From Enterovibrio sp. JCM 19048 (lineage in GTDB: Bacteria; Pseudomonadota; Gammaproteobacteria; Enterobacterales; Vibrionaceae): a stretch of 64,000 bases of DNA. A program made the position numbers and the translations under genes. Within the stretch, counting starts at the first letter, position 1. Each line of letters opens with the position of its first letter. Where the stretch lies: NCBI GenBank assembly GCA_001310415.1, contig BAXE01000022.1:1-64000 (forward strand), read 5' to 3'. A model generated the notes under the pieces. It worked only from the letters and a program-made list of their open reading frames with translations, searched no databases and was not told where the DNA came from. This document shows positions 40,704-51,647 of this stretch, piece by piece.

Positions 40704-41934
40704 GACATCAGGCTCAGGCAACGCTTCGTCGGCGCCAGCATCCCCTAAAGGCACTGGAACATCATCGTCCGCTAAGGACACTCCGCCTTCAGGCACCGAC
40801 AACAAAGCCAGCAAGACGCCAAACAAACCCGACGCACCGGCGCCGAAAGAGCCAGTTAAGGCGAATGACACCACGCCACCGGCTTCCCCGCCTCCCGCTC
40901 CTGCAGCCAAAGAGAAAAAAGGCGGTAACGGCCTGTCTGTTGTCGCCATCGTGCTGGTGATTGCCCTTGCCGGTGGTCTCTATTATCACGGCCACCAGCA
41001 GACTCAAAACCTCAATGCCAGCATCAGTGCCCTGACCGGTGACATCGACACACTGAAATCTGCCCTGTCGCAAAGTGAAGCGCAAAGCAAAGCGGCAGTC
41101 GAAAACGCCGTGCGTGACACTCAGGTGCTGATTGACCAGCAGGATAAAACCATCAAGAGCCTGCAATCAGCGCTGGCAGACATCAAAGGCCGTCGCCCGA
41201 ATGACTGGCTGCTGGCAGAAGCGGATTACCTGGTGAAACAGGCAGGTCGCCAGCTGTGGCTGGAACACGATGCCCTGACCGCAACCACCCTGATGGAAAC
41301 CGCTGACCAACGCATTGCCGAATTGAATGACCCATCACTGACCCCAATCCGTCAGGCGATGGCGAAAGACATTCAGGAGCTGAAAGCCATTAAACGCATC
41401 GATACCGACGGTATCGTGCTGCGCCTGACCTCACTGCAACAGGAAGTGGACAAGCTGCCACTGGCTAACGCTATCATGCCGGAAGCTGAGCAGACCGAGA
41501 CCCACCCGGTATCGGCCAATGTCGACGACTGGCAACAAAACCTGAAAGCCTCATTTGAAGATTTCGTCGGCCAGTTCATCACCTACCGCAAACGCGAAGG
41601 CAACGTGGTCCCTCTGTTGTCACCGGCGCAGACTTTCTACCTGCAGGAAAACCTCAAAGCCAAGCTGGATCAGGCCATCACTGCGGTTTACCGCGAAAAC
41701 GGCCGTCTGTATGCAGAATCGCTCAAAACCGCCAAAGACTGGACTGAGCGTTTTTACAATCAGGATGCAGAGATCACCAAGAGCTTTGAAGCGACACTGA
41801 CGCACCTGAGTCAGCAGACTATTGACGTATCTTACCCAGAAGCGCTGAAGAGCCAGGCCCTGATCAGCGACATGCTGGATGAACGCCTGCGCCGCGATCT
41901 GGCACCGTTACCGTCGGAGGAGAACAGCCAATGA
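40687..41934 (+). CDS. hemX: HemX protein (uroporphyrinogen-III C-methyltransferase-like domain)
   Basis: HemX is an inner-membrane protein of the hem operon whose role is unproven. A proline/threonine/serine-rich cytoplasmic tail (about residues 1-78) is followed by one membrane helix (GLSVVAIVLVIALAGGLYYHG). A coiled-coil periplasmic domain follows, with DWLLAEADYLVKQAGRQLWL and LTSLQQEVDKLPL, typical of the family. The 415-aa frame is intact and overlaps hemD and hemY. Confidence 0.92.
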   Translation: MTDKNKTSGSGNASSAPASPKGTGTSSSAKDTPPSGTDNKASKTPNKPDAPAPKEPVKANDTTPPASPPPAPAAKEKKGGNGLSVVAIVLVIALAGGLYYHGHQQTQNLNASISALTGDIDTLKSALSQSEAQSKAAVENAVRDTQVLIDQQDKTIKSLQSALADIKGRRPNDWLLAEADYLVKQAGRQLWLEHDALTATTLMETADQRIAELNDPSLTPIRQAMAKDIQELKAIKRIDTDGIVLRLTSLQQEVDKLPLANAIMPEAEQTETHPVSANVDDWQQNLKASFEDFVGQFITYRKREGNVVPLLSPAQTFYLQENLKAKLDQAITAVYRENGRLYAESLKTAKDWTERFYNQDAEITKSFEATLTHLSQQTIDVSYPEALKSQALISDMLDERLRRDLAPLPSEENSQ

Positions 41935-43116
41935 TCAAAATTCTCCTTCTGGTTATCGCCTGATCGCCGGCCTGATTGTCGGCCCGGATCTGGCGGGCCA
42001 ACAGGGTTACGTGCTGATCTCAGCCGCCAACCAAACCATTGAAATGAGCGTCACTACCCTGATCATTCTGGTGGTGCTGGCCTTTGCTTCTCTGTTTTTG
42101 CTGGAATTTATCATCCGCAAACTGTTTTCGCTTTCAAGCTCGACCCGCGGCTGGTTTTCCGGCCGCAAGAGTAAAAAAGCCCGTAAACTGACCAATGACG
42201 GCATGCTTAAACTGCTGGAAGGCGACTGGAAACAGGCGGAGAAACTGGTGGTCAAGGGTGTCACTGGCAGTGATGCCCCTTTGCTGAACTACCTGGCTGC
42301 AGCAGAAGCTGCGCAAGGGCGTGGTGACGTGGAAAACCGCGACCGCTACCTGCAACAGGCCGCGGATTTCGGAACCGACAGCCTGGCCACTTCTCTGACC
42401 CGTGCCAAACTGCAATACCGCCAGGGTCAATATGAAGAGGCGCTGGCGAGCATTCAGGGGCTGCTGGATGCCAATCCGCGCAATACGGTGTTGCTCAACC
42501 TTTTGAAAGATACCTATCTCAAGCTGCAGGACTGGCAGGCACTGCTGCGCCTGTTGCCATCACTGAAACGGGTAAAAGCAGTATCTGATGAGGAAGCAGC
42601 CAAACTCGAACAGAAAGCCGAATGTGCCTGATGGCGCACATTGCTACCCAAAAAGGCAGCGATGGCCTGTTAGCACACTGGAACAGCCTGAGCCGCAGCG
42701 CCCGCCAGCAAACGCCGTTGATTGCCTGTCTGGTGAAACAGCTGATTGGCCGCCATGCCGATTCTGAGGCTTACATTATCCTGCGTGAGAATCTGAAAAA
42801 GCACCCGGATGAAACCCTGATTGCCATGGTACCGGAACTGAACTTGCCGGATTACCACCCTGCTATCGTAAAGCTTGAGGATTTGCTGCGTTACAACGAG
42901 AACAATCCAGTGACCCACAGCGCACTGGGACAGCTTTATTTCCGTGAAGGAAAATGGCCGGAAGCCCGCCGCCATTTTGAAAAGGCGCTGGAAATCCGTC
43001 CGGATGTGACCGATTACGCCTGGCTGGTCGATACACTGGAGAAGCTCAATGAGTCCGGTGCTGCAAACAGCCTTTCCCGCGAAGCCCTCAAGCTGGCGCT
43101 GCCTCACAAAGAGTGA
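41931..43116 (+). CDS. hemY: HemY protein (two frame breaks)
   Basis: HemY of proteobacteria is a membrane-anchored TPR protein of the haem operon, not the Bacillus protoporphyrinogen oxidase. Two N-terminal membrane helices (ILLLVIALIAGLIVG and SVTTLIILVVLAFASLFLLEF) precede TPR repeats (LTRAKLQYRQGQYEEALAS, ALGQLYFREGKWPEARRHFE). Breaks near 41960 and 42631 each fit CCC to CC; repair gives 395 aa, against 398 in E. coli. The start overlaps the hemX stop. Confidence 0.92.
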
Positions 43117-43134
43117 AACATTTAGCGAACAGAA

Positions 43135-43157
43135 AACGCCCAACCGGGCGTTTTTTT
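43135..43157 (+). terminator. hemCDXY operon terminator
   Basis: AACGCCC pairs with the complementary arm around a 3-nt loop, followed by seven T residues, 19 nt past hemY. Confidence 0.85.
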
Positions 43158-43325
43158 ATGCGCAAAATAAGATATACCGCACCTTTCTAAAACAAACATG
43201 TTTCAGGACGTTACTAACAATTAACGACTATTTACCGCCCATTGTTAAGTGGTTCAGCCTGTTATCAAATACACCAGCAATAAGACAAATAATGTAAACC
43301 CCCTTTTAGAAAGCGAGCCCATTTA

Positions 43326-43418
43326 ATGGATATGTTACCTTGGATCCTGGTGTCAGGCCTGTTGGTATCAGTAGTGACCGGTCTGCTGACCGTACTGCTG
43401 GTCAAAGGTATGGAGTGA
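43326..43418 (+). CDS. Small single-span membrane protein, 30 aa
   Basis: The frame from ATG 43326 to TGA 43418 encodes a 30-aa peptide that is almost entirely one hydrophobic helix (PWILVSGLLVSVVTGLLTVLL) ending in VKGME. GAAAGCGAG upstream can serve as the ribosome site, and a strong terminator follows 17 nt after the stop, so it has its own transcription unit. I do not recognise the family. Topology suggests an inner-membrane regulatory peptide. Confidence 0.55.
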   Translation: MDMLPWILVSGLLVSVVTGLLTVLLVKGME

Positions 43419-43434
43419 TCCATTTCTGACCGTC

Positions 43435-43459
43435 AACGCCTCCGATTGGAGGCGTTTTT
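43435..43459. terminator. Terminator after the 30-aa gene
   Basis: AACGCCTCC pairs perfectly with GGAGGCGTT around loop GATT, followed by TTTTTG. It lies between the convergent small gene and rsmJ. Confidence 0.85.
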
Positions 43460-43482
43460 GTTTGGATGACAGAACAGGGAAA

Positions 43483-44250
43483 TCAGCGCATCGCCGCTTT
43501 GACATAGACATCAAAACGGTTCTTCTTGGTTTCAATCTGGGTCGACGGGGTTTTCCCGTCCAGAAATTCTGCGTAATCCGGACGCTTCACCACAACCCGT
43601 TTGGTCGCCAGCGCAAACGCCGGTTCAAACAGACCATCTGCATCGTCATCAGCGCCAACAAGGGACTGAAATACCCGCATCTCTTTTTTCACCAGCGCCG
43701 ATTTTTTCTTGTGTGGATACATAGGGTCGAGATAGACCACATCCGGACGCTCCAGGCTTTCATCGTCAGCAAGTTTGTCCAACGCATCATGCTAGAGGCA
43801 TGAAGCAGGGTCATACGTTCACCCACCCAGCCACCGATTTCAGCATCCGCTTTCGCGCGCTCAAGGCCATCTTCCAGCAAGGCGGCAACCACAGGGTGGC
43901 GCTCTACCATCATCACCTTACAGCCGAGGGATGCGAGAACAAACGCATCGCGGCCAAGACCGGCAGTGGCATCCAGCACGGTTGGCGTTGCCCTTTGTTG
44001 AGGCCGACGGCTTGGCAATCGACTGCCCTTTACCGCCACCAAACTTGCGGCGGTGACCGACTGCACCACCGACCAGGTCGACAAACACAGCGCCGAGTTT
44101 GGGCTCATCGCGTTTACGCAGCTCAAGTTGCGATGCTGTCAGTACCAGCGCAAAAAGGGCATTGTCGTCATGGGTCAGTCCCCAACGCGAGGCGATACTG
44201 TCGAGGGCGTCAGCGCGCTCTGGCGCTTCGCAGATTAAGGCAATCAGCAA
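43483..44250 (-). CDS. rsmJ: 16S rRNA (guanine1516-N2)-methyltransferase (three frame breaks)
   Basis: RsmJ (YhiQ) methylates G1516 of 16S rRNA. The SAM motif is [19 protein letters not shown], and the catalytic region [21 protein letters not shown] is diagnostic. The N-terminus has [16 protein letters not shown]. The TTG start at 44250 has a CGGAG site. Breaks near 44029 (GG), 43993 (G run) and 43795 (GG) are one-base losses; repair gives 256 aa, against 250 in E. coli. Confidence 0.92.
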
Positions 44251-44289
44251 CTGTGTTCTCCGGTCTGTTTAACGCGCAGAGTATATACG

Positions 44290-44315
44290 CAAACACCTGC
44301 AAGATGCAGGTGTTT
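44290..44315. terminator. Hairpin between the GGDEF/EAL gene and rsmJ
   Basis: AAACACCTGC pairs with GCAGGTGTTT, an 11-bp stem without a good T run on either strand. It lies between the end of the GGDEF/EAL gene and the rsmJ start and may act as a weak terminator. Confidence 0.5.
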
Positions 44316-44335
44316 GGTTGGTCAGAAGTGGCCGG

Positions 44336-47300
44336 TCAATACGCCCGGGCGGCGGCAGGCATTTTCGGTGCCTGCTCATAGACAAGCTGCGCCATGGGTT
44401 TAGGCACGCTGAAATAGTAGCCCTGAGCATAGTCCACACCCAACGCCTGAAGGCGCTCAAGGATGCCGGCGTTTTCGACAAACTCCGCCACCGTGCGTTT
44501 GCCCATTTGCGCGGCCAGCTCATGAATAGCCCGCACCATCACGTAATCCGTCTCATCCTCGGCAATATCGCGGACAAACTGGCCGTCGATTTTGATAATG
44601 TCTACCGGCAGGCGCTTGAGATAGCCAAACGATGACAGGCCGGAGCCAAAGTCATCCAACGCGATAGTACAACCCAGTTGCTTAAGTTTGGTGAACAGCT
44701 CAATCGCATCGGTCAGGTTACCAATGGCGGCCGTCTCGGTGATTTCTAGGCAAATCCGGTCACTTGGCACCACACTCTCGGCCAGCGCCTCCATCAGGAA
44801 TGCCACAAAATCCTCATCACTCATAGAGCGCCCGGAGAGGTTAATCGAGATCATGCCAATGGTGTCGACATATTCCGGGTGATGGACAAACCAACCCAGG
44901 GTCTTCTCAATCACCCTTTTGTCTATCAGGTGCGCCATATTGTAGCGCTCTGCCGCTGGAATAAACTGCCCCGGCGGGACATATTCGCCGTCGCCATCAC
45001 GCATCCGTACCAGCACCTCAAAATGCAGTTTGTCACCGACTGATGGCGCGACACGCACGATCGGCTGGGCAAAGACCTCAAACCTGTCTTCTCCCAGCGC
45101 CTGGTGGATCTTATTTACAAAGGACATCTCGCGCTCATGGCGGCGAAGCTCCTCATCGTCAGGACGGTATAGGTGGATACGGCTACGCCCATCATGCTTG
45201 GCCGCGTAACAGGCGGTATCTGCCTGTGCATGCACCTGCTGTGGCGAACCTGCGGTGCTGTCGAGCATTCTTACCCCGACAGAGCAGCTCAGTGCCAGCC
45301 TTGAGTTTTGCCAGTAAAAGTCCAGCGAACTCAAGGTATCCAAAATCTCCCGGCCCTGTGCCAGCGCCTGCTGTTCATCGCAGTCATAACAAATGACCGC
45401 AAACTCATCACCGCCGAGGCGCGCCAGTGTGGCGCTTTCCGGCAACACTTCCCTGAGCGCCTGCGCGGTCTGCTTCAACGCTCATCCCCGGCCTCATGGC
45501 CGACGGTGTCGTTGATGACCCGGAACTGGTCAAGGTCGATATAAAACAGCGCATGGACAACCGCGCCTTCAGGCAGGGTATGAAGCACCTCCACCAGCAG
45601 GCTTTCAAAATGGTTACGGTTATACAGCCCAGTCAGGAAATCGTGCTGGGCCTGATAACGGAGTTGCTGCTCCATGCGGCGGTTTTCTGTAATGTCTTCG
45701 CCCACCAGCAGGAGTTGGGACTGTACCTGGGTCGATCGGATGCTTTCGCGGATCCAGCGCTCCTGCCCATCACGGGTAAGGTACCGGATCTCACGGCGGC
45801 GAATGCCGAATGCTTCCAGTTGTTTGTTGCTCAACAGGCTACGCGGTGGCGGGCTGTCATCGACATAGAATTCTGTCACCTTGTGACCAAGCATATGGCG
45901 CTTGGAATACCCCAGCCACTCCATGGCGCATTGGTTCACGGACTGAATGCGCGATTGCTGGTCTATGGTCATCAGCATTACCGGCTGTTGCTCATAGAGC
46001 GTGCGGTATTCCACTTCGCTGCGTTGCAGTTTCTGCTCGGCCAGTTTGCGCTGGCTGATGTCCCGCGCCTCAAACAGGATTTGCGCTTCTGCGTGGCTGT
46101 GATCCGGCAGCGCTTTCAACGCCACATCCAGGATCACTTCGTTTTGCAGTTCCGACAGCAGGCAGGCTTCAAAGCGGCTGGTCTGTCCTTCAATAAGCGA
46201 GCTAAGCTGCAGTCGGAGACGCTCAGCGCCCAGCCATTCAGACCACTTCCAAAGCGGGATAAAACTGCGGGAAGCATAATGGGGAAACAGGCGCTGGAAA
46301 GCACCGTTGGCAGACACCACACGTCCACGGTAATCGAGCAGCGCGATATACTGGTGGCTCTGGTCAAACACCCCTTTAAACAGGGCGCGGCTTTGTGCCA
46401 GTGCTTCTTCGCTGCGTTTGCGGCGGTTCATATGCTGGGTCAGGATGCTGATGATCACCCCGGCAATGGCCATGATGGCCAGGCTGCTGAGGATGGCATC
46501 ACGGTTACGGTGCAAAAATGGCAATGGCGTGTTGACCACAATCGCATCTTGGAACTGGCTGGTATCTATCCCCCGGCGCTTGGCCTCCGCATACTCAAAC
46601 ATCGGGTGGTTGGCGTTTTTAATCACCGGTGGCGTGCCGCCGTTTTCCAGCGCATTGAGTAACAGGCGTGCCTGTACCTCGCCATGGTGTTGACCATCGA
46701 CCATGATGCCGCCCACGACCCCGTAAGGCAGCATAAAGCTATTCGCCCCATACACCGGCACACGCGCCGATGCAGTAATCTGGCTAAGCAGCGCACCGTG
46801 ATCCCTAAACTCACCCGCAGCATCCTTGAAATAGGACACAAACAGCACCACATCACCGGCTTCCAGCCTATTGATGCGATCAATCAAGCCGGAAAAGGTC
46901 AGGTGATGCAACCGCTCGACGTCGACCCCAAGGCTTTCTGATTCTTTCAGTTGCTGGCTAATTGCCACCCAGTACTGACGGCTGGAAAAGCTGTTATCCA
47001 GCGCCAGCCAGACCCTTTTCGTCTCCGGATGCAGTTTTTTGATCAGCCTGACGTTGTCTGGAACGTTCACCACTTCCTCAACGCCACCCAGACGCTTCAG
47101 TCCCGGAAATTCACTGTAGTCAGCCACATTCAGGCCAGAAAATACCACTGGGATATCGCCGATCTCTTCACTCAGTTCATTCACCAACCAGAGCGCGGAG
47201 TTATCCGTGGTCATGATAGCGTCATAGTGGTGCGACAGCAGTCGGGAGCGGTAGAGTTGTTTGAGCCTTTCGAGGTAGGAAGGCGACTGCACACGTTTAG

Positions 47301-47490
47301 TATCCAGGTAGGTGTGCTGGACCACGATATCCTGACCGGCAACCCCCTTCTCAATCCCCTCTGCCAGCGATTGCGTCCAGAAAAAATCCGGATGATAAGA
47401 GTGAACAGCCAGAACCTGATAAGCTGCAGATGCTGCACCACTCATCAGCAAAGCCGATGTCAGAAATATTCGTTTTATGAATGGGTGCAT
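44336..47490 (-). CDS. Membrane c-di-GMP protein: periplasmic sensor, PAS, GGDEF, EAL (one frame break)
   Basis: The repaired protein is about 1051 aa. A signal anchor (residues 1-22) is followed by a periplasmic ABC-substrate-binding-like sensor (about 23-325; YQVLAVHSYHPDFFWTQSL, MVDGQHHGEVQARLLLNALE). Next come a membrane helix (ILSSLAIMAIAGVIISILT), two PAS domains, and a GGDEF domain with intact GGDEF (RLGGDEFAVICYD). The EAL domain has EVL in place of EAL (HFEVLVRM) but keeps NLSGRSM, EITETAAI, DDFGSG and KIDGQFV. It may both make and degrade c-di-GMP. One G is missing near 45479. The sensor class often binds small peptides, purines or sugars; the ligand is unknown. Confidence 0.88.
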
Positions 47491-47681
47491 GTGGATAAAT
47501 TGCTTATTTTAAAAAAGGTTACGTTAAGATAATACCGTATTGGTAAGTCTGTTATTTGGTCAAGTTTCATGCACGGAATCTGCGGGTTATATGTTCAATC
47601 TGCGTTATTATGCAGGTTTTACCGGTAAGAACCGGCGTCAACGGGAAATCGGGTTGGGATACAGGGAGTTAAACGGCCACC

Positions 47682-48142
47682 ATGAATGAAATTGCAAAAC
47701 TGGATGATTTAGACCGCCAAATCCTCCGCACCCTGATGCTGACGCCAAGGTACCCTATGCGGAAATGGGTAAACGTTTTTCAGTCAGCCCGGCGACGGTA
47801 CACGTGCGGGTAGAGAAAATGAAAGCGGCGGGGATCATTACCGGAACGGAGGTTCTGGTCAACACCAAAGCGCTGGGCTATGACGTTTGCTGCTTTATCG
47901 GCATTAACCTCTACGCGGCACGGGACTACCACTCTGCGCTGGAAAAACTCCAGCAGCTCGATGAAGTGGTGGAAGCCTACTACACCACCGGTGCCTACAA
48001 CATTTTCGTCAAATTGATGTGCCGCTCCATTGAAGAGCTGCAATATGTGTTGATCGACAAATTACAGGCCATTGAAGAAGTGCAATCCACCGAGACCCTG
48101 ATCTCGTTGCAAAACCCAATCAAGCGCAATGTATCGCCGTAA
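47682..48142 (+). CDS. asnC: Lrp/AsnC family regulator AsnC (one frame break)
   Basis: AsnC is an Lrp-type activator that responds to asparagine. The DNA-binding N-terminus reads LDDLDRQILRTLM, then PYAEMGKRFSVSPATVHVRVEKMKAAGIITG. The RAM domain contains LGYDVCCFIGINL, DEVVEAYYTTGAYNIFVK and VQSTETLISLQNPI, strongly resembling AsnC. One base is missing near 47740, just after LM; repair gives 153 aa, against 152 in E. coli. No asnA is adjacent. It converges with hemB across a bidirectional terminator. Confidence 0.9.
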
Positions 48143-48164
48143 AGCGGGAAGCTTTACCAGAAAC

Positions 48165-48197
48165 AAAAATGCCAGCGAAAGTTCGCTGGCATTTTTC
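48165..48197. terminator. Bidirectional terminator between asnC and hemB
   Basis: AAAATGCCAGCGAA pairs with TTCGCTGGCATTTT, a 14-bp stem with flanking A and T runs. Confidence 0.9.
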
Positions 48198-48210
48198 ATG
48201 GGGAACCGGT

Positions 48211-49290
<1,080 letters not shown>

Positions 49291-49314
49291 TTAGCGTTGA
49301 ATGCATCATAGCGG

Positions 49315-50094
49315 TTACAGCCCAAAGAATCGACGGCTGTTAAGGGTGGTTTGTGTGATCAACTGCTCAGTGTCCTGCCCACGCAACATCGCAATTTCGC
49401 CAACGATATGCGGCAGATAGCAAGGTTCATTACGGCTCGACTTGGGTTTAGGACGCAAGGTGCGCGGCAGCAGATACGGCGCATCCGTCTCTACCATCAG
49501 CCTGTCGTCCGGTATAAGCGGCACGATATCACGCAACTCTTCACCACGTCTGTCATCGCACACCCAGCCGGTAATGCCTATATAAAGCCCGGCCGCCAGG
49601 CACTCGTTCAGCTCTACCTCTGAACCGGTAAAGCAGTGCAACACCGCCGCAGGCAGCCTATCCATGTAAGGCTTCAAAATAGCCAGAAAGCGCTCGTGGG
49701 CATCACGGCAATGGAGAAAGACCGGCATCTCTAACTCGGCCGCCAGCATCAGTTGCGCCTCAAACACGGCCTCCTGTTGCGGGCGGGGTGAGAAGTCACG
49801 GTTAAAATCGAGTCCACACTCGCCAATTGCCACCACCTCAGGCCGGGAAGCGAGCGCACGGATAGCAGGCAGGGTGAGATCCTCAACACTTTTGGCGTCA
49901 TGGGGATGCACCCCGGCCGTTGAAAAAGCATAGCCCGGTAACCGGGCTGCCATTTCAGCAGCGTCTTTGCTCGATTCAAGATCAGTGCCGGTCAACACCA
50001 TGGCACTGACACCCGCCTCTTTGGCACGGGCGACCACATCCTCTCTGTCTTTATCAAACCGGCTGTTGGTAAGGTTTACCCCGATATCAATCAC
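49315..50094 (-). CDS. tatD: TatD family 3'-5' DNA exonuclease
   Basis: TatD is a metal-dependent DNase of the amidohydrolase fold. [22 protein letters not shown], the metal ligand region [31 protein letters not shown] and [10 protein letters not shown] are present. The GTG start at 50094 (MIDIGVNL) follows AAGGAACG and matches the family start; the in-frame extension to 50217 would run through the tatC terminator. The protein is 259 aa. It sits behind tatABC, as in E. coli. Confidence 0.94.
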   Translation of the reverse strand: MIDIGVNLTNSRFDKDREDVVARAKEAGVSAMVLTGTDLESSKDAAEMAARLPGYAFSTAGVHPHDAKSVEDLTLPAIRALASRPEVVAIGECGLDFNRDFSPRPQQEAVFEAQLMLAAELEMPVFLHCRDAHERFLAILKPYMDRLPAAVLHCFTGSEVELNECLAAGLYIGITGWVCDDRRGEELRDIVPLIPDDRLMVETDAPYLLPRTLRPKPKSSRNEPCYLPHIVGEIAMLRGQDTEQLITQTTLNSRRFFGL

Positions 50095-50128
50095 TGGCGT
50101 TCCTTGTTCTTCAATGGTGTACAGATAA

Positions 50129-50154
50129 GAAAAAAGCCAGTGTATCACTGGCTT
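50129..50154 (-). terminator. tatABC terminator
   Basis: AAAGCCAGTG pairs with CACTGGCTTT around loop TAT, followed by T residues on the minus strand. It separates tatC from tatD. Confidence 0.85.
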
Positions 50155-50176
50155 TCTGTTCGGGCATCTTGCCGGG

Positions 50177-50938
50177 TTATCCCTGGCTTTGCTCTTCGCT
50201 TTCGCTGCTTTCCTCATCGCGCGGCTTGTAGAAGCGAGAGAAGAACAGACCGACTTCGAACAGCAGGCACATTGGAATAGCCAGCAGGGTTTGTGAAATC
50301 ACATCCGGCGGCGTCAGCAACATGCCGACCACAAACGCGGCGACAACGATATAAGGGCGCTTTTTGCGCAGGTCGTCTGGGTCTACCGCGCCTGTCCACA
50401 CCAGCAGGATGATTGCTACCGGGATTTCAAACGCAATACCAAACGCCATAAACAGCGCCAGGATGAAATCGAGGTAGCTCGCGATGTCTGTGGCTATTTG
50501 CACATCCACCGGTGCGATGGAGGTGAAAAAACCAAACACCAGCGGGAATACCACAAAGTAGGCAAACGCCACGCCGCAGTAAAACAGCAGGGAGCTGGAG
50601 ATCAACAGCGGTATCACCAGCCGTTTCTCGTGTTTATACAGCCCCGGCGCCACAAACGCCCATACCTGGTACAGGATCATTGGTACTGCAACAAACACTG
50701 ACACCACCAGCGTCAATTTGATTGGCGTGAAGAAGGGCGAGGCCACATCCGTTGCAATCATGCTGGCGCCTGTCGGCAACTGGGAAACCAGCGGCGCGGA
50801 GACGAAGGTGTAAATGTCGTTGGCGAAATAAACCAGCGCAAGGAATACCACCAGCACTGCCATCAAGGCTTTGAGCAAGCGGTCTCTCAGCTCAATAAGG
50901 TGGCTGATGAGCGGTTGGGTATCTTCAACAGATGACAT
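50177..50938 (-). CDS. tatC: Sec-independent translocase subunit TatC
   Basis: TatC is the six-helix receptor that binds twin-arginine signal peptides with TatB. The intact 253-aa protein has [14 protein letters not shown], the conserved [31 protein letters not shown] region (positions 50680-50765) with the conserved F and P residues, and [19 protein letters not shown]. It is the last gene of the tatABC operon. Confidence 0.97.
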   Translation of the reverse strand: MSSVEDTQPLISHLIELRDRLLKALMAVLVVFLALVYFANDIYTFVSAPLVSQLPTGASMIATDVASPFFTPIKLTLVVSVFVAVPMILYQVWAFVAPGLYKHEKRLVIPLLISSSLLFYCGVAFAYFVVFPLVFGFFTSIAPVDVQIATDIASYLDFILALFMAFGIAFEIPVAIILLVWTGAVDPDDLRKKRPYIVVAAFVVGMLLTPPDVISQTLLAIPMCLLFEVGLFFSRFYKPRDEESSESEEQSQG

Positions 50939-50973
50939 AATTTCTCGATAAGTACAGCAGCCCGACCAAACGG

Positions 50974-51327
50974 TTATTCGGTTTTGTCTTTTGTCGGACT
51001 GGAAGTGCTGGCAGCGTCAGGTGACTCGCTCTTAGCAGGGTAAGGGCGCTGCACATCTTCGGCTGCTTTTTTCAGCTCATCAACAGACTGTTGCAGATCC
51101 GGTGACAGGTTTTTCATCCCCATCTGCTCGGCTTTTTTCAGGTTTTCCTGCAACTCCTGAATTTTGAGCTCCTGTTCAAGCTCGTCTCTCACAGAGGTCG
51201 CCATACGACGTGCCGCACCCATCCAGCGCGACACATTGCGAATAGCCACAGGTAAACGTTCGGGGCCAAGCACCACCAGACCGACAACGGCGATCAAGAT
51301 CAGCTCCCAAAAACCGATATCAAACAC
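50974..51327 (-). CDS. tatB: Sec-independent translocase subunit TatB
   Basis: TatB forms the substrate-receptor complex with TatC. The intact 117-aa protein has one N-terminal helix with the signature [20 protein letters not shown], then [10 protein letters not shown], an amphipathic helix and an acidic, serine-rich tail. It lies 3 bp after tatA. Confidence 0.97.
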   Translation of the reverse strand: MFDIGFWELILIAVVGLVVLGPERLPVAIRNVSRWMGAARRMATSVRDELEQELKIQELQENLKKAEQMGMKNLSPDLQQSVDELKKAAEDVQRPYPAKSESPDAASTSSPTKDKTE

Positions 51328-51330
51328 GGA

Positions 51331-51564
51331 TTATGCCTGCTCTTTGTCTTTCGCTTCGCTTTTTTGCGCGGTGTTGCTGCCTTTTTCTTCCAGTTTATCC
51401 TGGCTGAAATCTGCGTCCTTCTTGTCATCATCTGACATGGCTTTCTTAAAGCCTTTCACGGCAGAGCCCAGGTCGCCACCGATGTTGCGCAGCTTCTTGG
51501 TACCGAACAGAAGAATGACGATCACTGCAATGATCAGCAGTTGCCAAATACTAATACCACCCAT
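51331..51564 (-). CDS. tatA: Sec-independent translocase subunit TatA
   Basis: TatA assembles the translocation pore. The intact 77-aa protein has a membrane helix ([18 protein letters not shown]), the hinge FGTKKL, the amphipathic helix [18 protein letters not shown] and a charged tail. Confidence 0.97.
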   Translation of the reverse strand: MGGISIWQLLIIAVIVILLFGTKKLRNIGGDLGSAVKGFKKAMSDDDKKDADFSQDKLEEKGSNTAQKSEAKDKEQA

Positions 51565-51647
51565 GCTAGTGCTACCTCTGCGTTAATGTGGTGAAAAAAA
51601 AGTAACCGAAGTCTATATGACCAATGTTACAACTAAAATGATAAAAC

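Noticed and set aside
43160..43320. GlmZ small RNA after hemY
   Set aside because: E. coli has glmZ near hemY, but no GlmZ-like core sequence is present here.
45496..46662. 388-codon frame on the + strand
   Set aside because: It is antisense to the GGDEF/EAL gene, whose motifs are unmistakable; no start signal.
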